Positions 6,321 to 12,176 of a stretch of DNA of 12,176 nucleotides are shown in pieces; the stretch's first letter is position 1, and every line of letters begins with the position of its first letter. The notes beneath the pieces are model-generated. The model was not told the origin of the DNA. It worked only from the letters and a program-made list of their open reading frames with translations, and searched no databases. The position numbers and the translations under genes are program-made. The DNA comes from Bacteroidota bacterium (lineage in GTDB: Bacteria > Bacteroidota > Bacteroidia > Chitinophagales > Chitinophagaceae), in NCBI GenBank assembly GCA_029778965.1, contig JAKPBL010000300.1, forward strand, positions 1 through 12,176, read 5' to 3'.

Positions 6321-8357
6321 ATGCGCAAATTAATTCTATTCCTGCTGGCGGGCTGTTTGAGCAGTTTTCCTGCTGCCGCGCAGTTGCCGGGTAGCTGGAA
6401 GGCCGATACGCTTTTTCATGACTTCGAAACCGGTGAGTTGTTTGCCTGGGAGCAATATCCCTATGCACAGGATATCGGTTTCGACGCCCTATATTTCGCC
6501 CGGCAAACGCCTACGCTCCACAACAGCCGCTTTGCCCTGGCGCATCCTGTAAAGGCCTACGACACCCACGAATTATACCAGGGTTTTACCCGCCGGCTGA
6601 ACATGATCGCTTCCGCAGGCGCCGGCCTCGACCTCGGCATCTACCTGCAATCGGACCGTGCGGCCAAAGAACTGGAGATATCGTTGGGCACCCGCGACGG
6701 GAAGCGTTATTTTTACCGGCTGCCGCGGCCCCAGGCCAATGAATGGATAAAGGTGCAAACCCCGCTGTCGGCGTTTAAGAACGGAACGGCTTCACTTCCG
6801 CTCAACAGTGAACTGGAGGCCATCACCGTACAGGCCTATTACGATACGACGTACTACCTCTATACCTATACGATTTTGATGGACGATGTGCGGATCACCG
6901 GCGCCCGCCCCCGGCGGCTGGTGGCGCAGGCGCCGTCCAGCGTCTATTTCGCGGAATTCAACAAGACCATTATACCCGAGCCGGTGGCGGCGGGAGCGCC
7001 CCTGGCCCTTAGCGTTGCAGCCGAAGATGGTATTGCGCTTCGTTCTGTGACTGGCAGGCTGTATGCGCCCGACGGCAGCGTGGCCGCCGACCAGGTGGTG
7101 TTCAAAGAGCAGTCGGGGGTTTGGAGCAACCCGTCGGTATTTGCCAAAGCAAGGCGTTTACCGCCCGGCATCAGCCGGCTCGACCTTGTGGCGCCCGGTA
7201 AAAACGGCGATACCATAAGAACCAACCTGGAGCTGATTGTGGCTGATAAACCGGTACAGGGGCATCCGCGTCTTTTCTTTTCACCCGGATCGCTGGCGGC
7301 CCGGCGGGCAGCCGGAGAGCCGGCGGGAGCGAAGGCCATCCTCGAAAAAGCCATGCGCGATAGCAGCTACCTGGCCATTCCTCTCAATAGCATTGAAGAA
7401 GGTAAAGACAGGACCGGTGAAAACCTGGTTGGCGGCCCTTATGCGCAAAATACCGTTGGCTTCGATGCGTATGGCGAATGGCACAAGCCCATGGCCACCC
7501 TGGAAAAAATCATTGAAACATGCGCGTTCAGGTATTCGCTGGGCGGCGATGCAAAAGCAGGCCAGTTGGGAAAAGAAGCCCTGCTTAAATTCTGCCGGTT
7601 TAAAAAATGGAATTGCGACTGGATGCTCAACCGCCGCTTGTGGACCTACTATCCCGTAGGCTATGCCATCAAAGCGGTGGCGTATGGATACGATATGCTG
7701 TACGATCTGCTCAGCGAGCCCGAGCGGCAACTGGTGCGTGAGGCCATGATGAACAAGGGGCTGAAGCTTTTTCACCGTGATATGGTCGAGATGAATCGCA
7801 TGCCTTCCAACCTGACCAACCACATCTCGGTGCTGGTGACCGGCTTTGGACTTGCCGCCACCGCCATGTACGGCGACGACCCCTCTATGCGGGAACTGCC
7901 CACCTACCTGGCGGGCGTGATCACCAAGGCCCGTGCTTTCATCGGCAATACCTACTATGCCGATGGCAGCTACGGTGAGCCGAAAAGCGGTTATATGGAT
8001 ATGGCTACCCGCGATATAGCCGAGCTGATCGCCGGCCTTGAGCAGGTATTCGGCATCGATCTTTCCACCACTACCAACGTAGAAAATTTTTACAAATTCC
8101 CTTTGCAGGCCACTGATGCGTCGGGACTGATCCCTGCTTATGGCGACGGTGGGAGAAACTATAGCGGCTTCACCCAGGAGCACGGGCAATGGTTCGTGCA
8201 CCGCACCGGCAACCCGTATCTTTACCATTTCGTAAAACCGTTCTGGGAGGCGGGCAATGGCGGCTTTCTGGGCTATCTCTGGTACCGCAACGACCTGCAG
8301 CCGAAGACCGCAGCAGCCTGCCGCCGTCGCGGCCGTTTGAAGCGCAGGGCATGGTGA
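6321..8357 (+). CDS. Heparinase II/III-family lyase, N-terminal part of a frameshifted gene
   Basis: N-terminal part of a secreted polysaccharide-lyase-like protein that continues in another frame from about base 8303. The signal peptide ends near AAAQ (residue 21). Residues about 30-200 look like a beta-sandwich carbohydrate-binding domain (FETGELFAWEQYP... ILMDDVRITG). Residues about 205-310 form a second beta domain. From HPRLFFSPGSLA (315-326) runs the alpha-helical toroid typical of DUF4962/heparinase II/III proteins, with SNLTNH at 496-501 and DGSYGEPKSGY at 548-558 as likely active-site segments. The authentic sequence ends near residue 661 (YLWYRNDLQP). The last 17 residues, rich in Ala, Arg and Cys, are out-of-frame read-through and the TGA at 8357 is not the true end. 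Family enzymes cleave uronic-acid polysaccharides by beta-elimination, often in the periplasm or outside the cell. The substrate is not determinable here. Confidence 0.85.
   Translation: MRKLILFLLAGCLSSFPAAAQLPGSWKADTLFHDFETGELFAWEQYPYAQDIGFDALYFARQTPTLHNSRFALAHPVKAYDTHELYQGFTRRLNMIASAGAGLDLGIYLQSDRAAKELEISLGTRDGKRYFYRLPRPQANEWIKVQTPLSAFKNGTASLPLNSELEAITVQAYYDTTYYLYTYTILMDDVRITGARPRRLVAQAPSSVYFAEFNKTIIPEPVAAGAPLALSVAAEDGIALRSVTGRLYAPDGSVAADQVVFKEQSGVWSNPSVFAKARRLPPGISRLDLVAPGKNGDTIRTNLELIVADKPVQGHPRLFFSPGSLAARRAAGEPAGAKAILEKAMRDSSYLAIPLNSIEEGKDRTGENLVGGPYAQNTVGFDAYGEWHKPMATLEKIIETCAFRYSLGGDAKAGQLGKEALLKFCRFKKWNCDWMLNRRLWTYYPVGYAIKAVAYGYDMLYDLLSEPERQLVREAMMNKGLKLFHRDMVEMNRMPSNLTNHISVLVTGFGLAATAMYGDDPSMRELPTYLAGVITKARAFIGNTYYADGSYGEPKSGYMDMATRDIAELIAGLEQVFGIDLSTTTNVENFYKFPLQATDASGLIPAYGDGGRNYSGFTQEHGQWFVHRTGNPYLYHFVKPFWEAGNGGFLGYLWYRNDLQPKTAAACRRRGRLKRRAW
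8298..8312 (+). other. Frameshift site splitting the heparinase II/III gene
   Basis: Homologous-looking protein sequence leaves the frame starting at 6321 after YRNDLQP (codon ending at 8303) and resumes one base back in the frame reading DRSSLPPSRP (from 8306). Exactly one base appears to be missing. Restoring an A so that 8301-8308 reads CCGAAAGAC would give P-K-D-R-S-S and a continuous protein. There is no X XXY YYZ slippery heptamer here, which argues against programmed -1 ribosomal frameshifting. A real inactivating mutation and a sequencing or assembly error are both possible; both flanking halves look intact, which fits a recent event or an error. Confidence 0.85.
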
Positions 8358-9538
8358 TGCGGTCGGGATGGGACGATCATTCAACGGTGATAAGTACCCG
8401 AACAGGTCCGCATTCCAACCACTATCACTTCGACCAGGGCAGCTTCCAGGTAATGACCAATGGTGAAGAGCTGCTGACCGATCCGGGCATCGGTACGGGC
8501 GGCTATTATATGAATACGGAATACCTCAGTTACAATACGCAGTCCATCGCCCACAATGTGCTGCTGGTAGATCATGACCCCGGCAGCCAGATCGCCGCGC
8601 ATTTCGACAACGGCATCCGTTCGCTGTCGGAATGGCCCACGATGAGTGCGCTTTTCAACGGCGGGTCGGTAGATGCCGTGACGGCTTCGCTGGCTACCGT
8701 GTACAAAGGAAAGCTCGATGGCTATGAACGCAAGCTCGTGTATCGCAAAAACGGGCCGATCTTTTTATGGGACCAGGTAACGGCGCGTAAAGGCGAAATG
8801 CATGTATACGACTGGCTCTTCCATGTACCGCAGATGGGTCAGCAAAGAACCTGCTCTTACGAGAACAACCGCTTTTTGCTGGAGCAGCCCAAGGCGCGCC
8901 TGACCATGGACATCGTTTATCCATCGGGGTTATCGGCGTCCATTCGCGATCGCAACGGCAATACAAACAGCTACCTCAATTATAACTCGAAGACTTTCTC
9001 TGAAAGCTTCCTTACAGTAAGTACGGTCAACGCCTTGCCCGCCACCGATTTGCTGGCGGTGATTGTTCCCGAACCGGTAACAGGCGCTCCTCTTTCGCCG
9101 CTGCCCGCCACCGAGTCGTTGTCGGGTGCGGGGTGGATCGGCGCAAGGTTCACGCGGGGAAATGAAGAAGACATTGCTTATTGCAGAACAGGCGATGACC
9201 GTCAACTGCCATTGAACGGCATACAAACCGACGCCCGCTTTTTGCTGCTGAGCAAAACAGCGGGTGCGTTCACCTGCTTTTTTGAAGGGAAGCAATTGCA
9301 AACCGACAACTGGCACCTGGTTGCCGACAAAGACCTGTCGCTTGCTGCTACCGCCACCGCGGGCAGCCGCCAGCTTGAGATAGAAACGGCCGTGCCCGCC
9401 GCGGTGCGGGTAAAAATAAACGGCAGGCTGTCGGCCCTTCGCGTAAATGGTGCGCCTGCTAAAACAAGTGTGAAAGACGGTTGGCTGACGATTCCGGCAG
9501 CCGCCGGAAAAACGACGGTGTACTATGAAACAAAATAG
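8303..9538 (+). CDS. Heparinase II/III-family lyase, C-terminal part of a frameshifted gene
   Basis: C-terminal 411 residues of the same lyase, read in the -1 frame relative to the first part. The open frame extends back to an ATG at 8189, but sequence before about 8303 is out-of-frame nonsense. If translated separately, ATG 8351 (MVMRSGWDD) would be the sensible start, although no signal peptide would then be present. The region holds the heparinase II/III beta-sandwich (PF07940): MRSGWDDHS, then GPHSNHYHFDQGSF with a histidine-rich catalytic or metal-site motif (codons from 8408 to 8449), then TDPGIGTGGYY and SIAHNVLLVD, all hallmarks of the family. The C-terminus is beta-rich (VRVKINGRLSALRV), resembling the closing sheet of these enzymes. 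Joined to the first part with one base restored, the protein would be about 1,072 residues. Its stop overlaps the next gene by 14 bp. Confidence 0.82.
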   Translation, partial: EDRSSLPPSRPFEAQGMVMRSGWDDHSTVISTRTGPHSNHYHFDQGSFQVMTNGEELLTDPGIGTGGYYMNTEYLSYNTQSIAHNVLLVDHDPGSQIAAHFDNGIRSLSEWPTMSALFNGGSVDAVTASLATVYKGKLDGYERKLVYRKNGPIFLWDQVTARKGEMHVYDWLFHVPQMGQQRTCSYENNRFLLEQPKARLTMDIVYPSGLSASIRDRNGNTNSYLNYNSKTFSESFLTVSTVNALPATDLLAVIVPEPVTGAPLSPLPATESLSGAGWIGARFTRGNEEDIAYCRTGDDRQLPLNGIQTDARFLLLSKTAGAFTCFFEGKQLQTDNWHLVADKDLSLAATATAGSRQLEIETAVPAAVRVKINGRLSALRVNGAPAKTSVKDGWLTIPAAAGKTTVYYETK

Positions 9539-10187
9539 CAAAACAGGTTTCCTGCTGCTGTTACTGCTGCAGGGACTGTTGCCTGCTCTTTGGGCGCAGC
9601 AGGACATACCTGCCCGCGACCTGGTTCAATGGAACAAATGGGGCGAAGGAACCTGTATCGAATTCCAGGACGGCGTGCTGATGAAAGAAGGCGAAAGCAG
9701 CAAGGGACTGATGCTGGTAAGCCCCGCCAATTTTCCGGATGCATTTGTGCTTCGCTTCAGCATGGTTGCCCTTACCTCGTCTACCGTAATGGTGACGGTA
9801 TTGCAGGCTTCGGATACCGGTAATGCACATACGCTTACCATTCCCGGCAATTATGATGGCAGCATGGGCATCTGGAATACGGAAAAAAGAAGCTACTTCG
9901 TCGCTTTCAGAAATGCGCCGCATGGCGCCACCCCCTACATCGGCAAACAGCCTGGTCTGGGTATGGTGAAAGCGCCGCTGCCGGACGACCTGTTACCGGG
10001 AAAAAAGATAATGGTGGAAGTCGGCGTGCAGTCGAACCGCGTATGGCTGAAGGTAGATGGAAAAATACTGGTTGACAGTCCCGAGAAGAAAACTTATCCC
10101 GGTGGCCGGTTTGCCTTCCGGATCAGGGGGCTGCCGGGCCTGCCCGCCGCCTGCCTGCTGCGCGAGCTATCCTTTCAACGATTGTAA
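9525..10187 (+). CDS. Secreted beta-sandwich (LamG/DUF1080-like) protein of unknown function
   Basis: A 220-residue exported protein. A hydrophobic signal peptide (five consecutive leucines) ends near LWAQ at residue 25. There is no lipobox cysteine, so it is probably periplasmic or secreted. The mature part alternates short beta-strand-like stretches, and NRVWLKVDGKILVDS at 171-185 is the strand pair often seen in concanavalin-A-like jelly-roll folds such as laminin-G and DUF1080 domains. The segment YFVAFRNAPHGATPYIGK at 124-141 may be a ligand-facing loop. No catalytic signature is visible. I do not recognise a specific family. It sits between two heparinase II/III-type genes, overlapping the first by 14 bp and lying 10 bp before the second, so a role in binding the same polysaccharide is plausible. 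A cryptic polysaccharide lyase with a jelly-roll fold cannot be excluded. Confidence 0.7.
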   Translation: MKQNSKTGFLLLLLLQGLLPALWAQQDIPARDLVQWNKWGEGTCIEFQDGVLMKEGESSKGLMLVSPANFPDAFVLRFSMVALTSSTVMVTVLQASDTGNAHTLTIPGNYDGSMGIWNTEKRSYFVAFRNAPHGATPYIGKQPGLGMVKAPLPDDLLPGKKIMVEVGVQSNRVWLKVDGKILVDSPEKKTYPGGRFAFRIRGLPGLPAACLLRELSFQRL

Positions 10188-10197
10188 AAAATAAGAT

Positions 10198-12176
10198 ATG
10201 AAACTGTTTGGAAAAATTACCGGTCTTCTTTTGCTGGTGCCGGCCGTTATGAGCGCCCAGGAGCTGGAGCCGCTGCACTATAGTGAAAATTTTGAACGAA
10301 GGCTGCTGGGCGCCTGGGCATCGTACCCGCACTGGCAGGACATAGCGTATGACCAGAACTTTCGTGTTAACGAAGTGGTACCCGGCGACCGGAATATCTC
10401 GATGGTGCAGAAAGTGACGCCGTATACGGCGGTCGATAATTATGCAGGCGCACAAAAGCTGCTGGAAGCAGTGCTTACGCCGCAGTCGAAGCTGCGTTTT
10501 CGTTACTACCTGAAAACAAACAAGGCGGTGGAAAGCCTTACCGTGCGATGGGCAGCCGACAGTCTCGGTAAGCTCGACCTGGTAATTGCCCATCCGGAAA
10601 CCAACCAGTGGAAATGGGTGGAGCTGACCTTTGCGCAGTTCCTTGCGCAGCATCCCCCACTGCAAAGCAGGGAGCAGGTGCCCGTTCATGCGCTGGCTTT
10701 TCTCGCGAAGGTTCCGCAGGCCGATCCGGCCATGCCGATTTATTTTTCGCTCGATGATATCAGCCTCGATGCCATGCAGCCCGCCCGCTTCCGGTTCGAA
10801 CAGCCGTCGGTGACGAAGCTGCCCGAATTTCCCGCTTTCATAGCGGCATCGCCTTATCATCCCGGCGCGGCGCTGCAATGGAAAGCCACCTGGCCCGGCG
10901 ACGCCAGCCAGGTGCAGACCGAGATCAGCGAGTATGCCGGCGAAGCCGTGCTGCAGCGGTTAAACTGGAAACGGGCCGGTGACAGTTGGACGGCGGGCAT
11001 TGCTTCGTTGCAATTGCCGGTGGGCATTTACCGTGCACGCACCTACGCGCGTACAGGTAACCAGGTGAGAGGCACTACCGACCTGGTTTTCCGGGTGGCG
11101 CCTGAACAATATGGCGGTCATCCGCGGTTGCTTTTTGATGAGAAAGGCCGTACCAGGATGATCGAGAAATTCCAGACAAGCGAATACCGTTCCCTGCTGA
11201 ATGAAATCGTTCAGCAGGCGCGCACCGAACGCAGCAAGATACCCGTGAACAGCCTGGTATTCGACCTCGACCAGTTTCCTGACGAAGACTGGTTGCCCAC
11301 CTGGTCGTCGTGGGGCAACCGGATATACCATACGGGTGAGGCTTTGCGCCAGAATGCAAGGGCATATGCGTTCGCGGGCGATAAGGAAGCGGGCGAATAT
11401 GTGCGCGCCGTGCTGGTACGGCTCTCGTCGTGGCCCAACTGGACGCACCCCTGGCAAACAAAAAGAGGGCGTTTCAGCGAGCACCGTACCGGTAGCTGGG
11501 CGCACCGCGTGGCCGAAGCGTACGATCTCGTATATGCGCTGATACCCGAGAACGAACGGAAACAGATCCGTCATGCGCTGATCAAAAATATCATCGGCGG
11601 CGCGCATGTTACCTACGTGGTCGACGACAATATCACCGGCGCCACCTCCAACTGGCTGGCTATGACCCTCGGCGGATCGCTGATGAACCTCGCAGCCATT
11701 GCCGGCGACGGTCCCGATACCGACAACCTTGAAACGGAGATCGTGGGCGCGGTCTTCAAGCTGGATAAAATGCTGAACCGCGTGGTCGATTCTGTCGATG
11801 GCGCCTGGGGCGAAGGGCTCGGCTACAATAACTACAGCATGACCAACCTGGCTTACAGCCTTCCTTCGATGCAGCGGGTATTCGGGGTGGATCTGTCTGC
11901 GCCGATACGCAACAGTTTCAATGAATTCATCTGGGGCGGACTGATTCGCAAGAAAGAATGGTTTGAATATGGCGATTCGGATGGCAAGATGGGGCCGGCC
12001 AATCACTGGGCCTACCTGTTGCAGCGCTATCGCGATCCGCGCCTGGCATGGTACTATGACCACCAACGAAAAGACGGCGCCACTTACTACGAAGATGTGG
12101 TGTACGACCTGAAAGACATTCCCCGGAAAGACCCATTCGGAGAGAACCCGGTGAAAGCATTCCGCCAGGTGGGCAC
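10198..12176 (+). CDS. Second heparinase II/III-family (DUF4962-like) protein, 3'-truncated
   Basis: An open frame of 659 codons running off the right edge, so the C-terminal beta-sandwich and the true end are missing. A signal peptide ends at MSAQ (residue 21). The N-terminal domain (about 27-195) begins NFERRLLGAWASYPHWQDI and parallels FETGELFAWEQYPYAQDI in the upstream lyase, ending in FSLDDISL. A second beta domain covers about 200-300. HPRLLFDEKG at 308-317 opens the helical toroid, with ATSNWLAMTLGG at 482-493 and DGAWGEGLGYNNY at 534-546 as likely active-site segments (candidates Asn485 and Tyr543). VFGVDLS at 561-567 aligns with VFGIDLS in the upstream gene, so the two are paralogues with the same architecture. 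A uronic-acid polysaccharide lyase is the expected role. The start ATG is 10 bp after the previous stop with an A-rich leader. The substrate is unknown. Confidence 0.85.
   Translation, partial: MKLFGKITGLLLLVPAVMSAQELEPLHYSENFERRLLGAWASYPHWQDIAYDQNFRVNEVVPGDRNISMVQKVTPYTAVDNYAGAQKLLEAVLTPQSKLRFRYYLKTNKAVESLTVRWAADSLGKLDLVIAHPETNQWKWVELTFAQFLAQHPPLQSREQVPVHALAFLAKVPQADPAMPIYFSLDDISLDAMQPARFRFEQPSVTKLPEFPAFIAASPYHPGAALQWKATWPGDASQVQTEISEYAGEAVLQRLNWKRAGDSWTAGIASLQLPVGIYRARTYARTGNQVRGTTDLVFRVAPEQYGGHPRLLFDEKGRTRMIEKFQTSEYRSLLNEIVQQARTERSKIPVNSLVFDLDQFPDEDWLPTWSSWGNRIYHTGEALRQNARAYAFAGDKEAGEYVRAVLVRLSSWPNWTHPWQTKRGRFSEHRTGSWAHRVAEAYDLVYALIPENERKQIRHALIKNIIGGAHVTYVVDDNITGATSNWLAMTLGGSLMNLAAIAGDGPDTDNLETEIVGAVFKLDKMLNRVVDSVDGAWGEGLGYNNYSMTNLAYSLPSMQRVFGVDLSAPIRNSFNEFIWGGLIRKKEWFEYGDSDGKMGPANHWAYLLQRYRDPRLAWYYDHQRKDGATYYEDVVYDLKDIPRKDPFGENPVKAFRQVG

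Noticed and set aside
8189..8302. ATG 8189 as the start of an independent C-terminal protein
   Set aside because: The first 38 codons overlap authentic sequence of the upstream frame and read as nonsense, with no signal peptide although the domain is normally exported.
8295..8312. Programmed -1 ribosomal frameshift in the lyase gene
   Set aside because: No slippery X XXY YYZ heptamer or obvious downstream hairpin. Lyases of this type are not known to use recoding.
7281..8384. 367-codon minus-strand open frame
   Set aside because: Antisense shadow of the first heparinase-type gene, with no motif, signal or start context of its own.
10960..12066. 368-codon minus-strand open frame
   Set aside because: Antisense shadow of the second heparinase-type gene, whose + frame is open throughout and carries family motifs.

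Overview
The window is a dense, single-strand run of bacterial genes. All eight genes lie on the + strand, and the largest gap between them is 51 bp. Several genes overlap by 4 to 17 bp, so this looks like part of one long operon, with both ends cut off by the window. Three things suggest a Bacteroidota member: weak or absent Shine-Dalgarno sequences with A/T-rich leaders, signal peptides ending in ...SAQ/AAAQ/WAQ, and gene types common in that phylum (NagP/GluP-type MFS sugar transporter, secreted DUF4962-like heparinase II/III proteins, a CBM9-like lipoprotein, a PF04734 ceramidase-like lipoprotein). By eye the DNA is moderately GC-rich, which is on the high side for the phylum. I cannot name a genus; a Chitinophagaceae- or Cytophagales-like source is only a guess.

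Layout: (1) 1-755, 3' part of an aldo/keto reductase. (2) 765-2246, neutral-ceramidase-like lipoprotein. (3) 2298-3485, NagA, N-acetylglucosamine-6-phosphate deacetylase. (4) 3496-4254, NagB-like sugar-phosphate isomerase/deaminase with an altered active-site motif. (5) 4251-4997, CBM9-like lipoprotein. (6) 4981-6303, FucP/GluP/NagP-type sugar transporter of the inner membrane. (7) 6321-9538, a secreted heparinase II/III-family polysaccharide lyase broken by a one-base frameshift near base 8303. (8) 9525-10187, small secreted beta-sandwich protein of unknown function. (9) 10198 to the end, a second secreted heparinase II/III-family protein, divergent from the first and cut off by the window.

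Inferred working model: secreted lyases cleave a uronic-acid-containing polysaccharide, possibly glycosaminoglycan-like because amino-sugar genes are present. Surface lipoproteins bind or trim the products, the MFS transporter imports the amino sugar, and NagA plus the NagB-like enzyme feed it into glycolysis after phosphorylation. The window shows no amino-sugar kinase, SusC/SusD pair, sulfatase, unsaturated glucuronyl hydrolase or regulator. The substrate is therefore not proven, and the missing parts would have to lie outside. No RNA genes, mobile elements, CRISPR arrays, convincing promoters or terminators were seen, and no gene-free stretch exceeds 300 bases.
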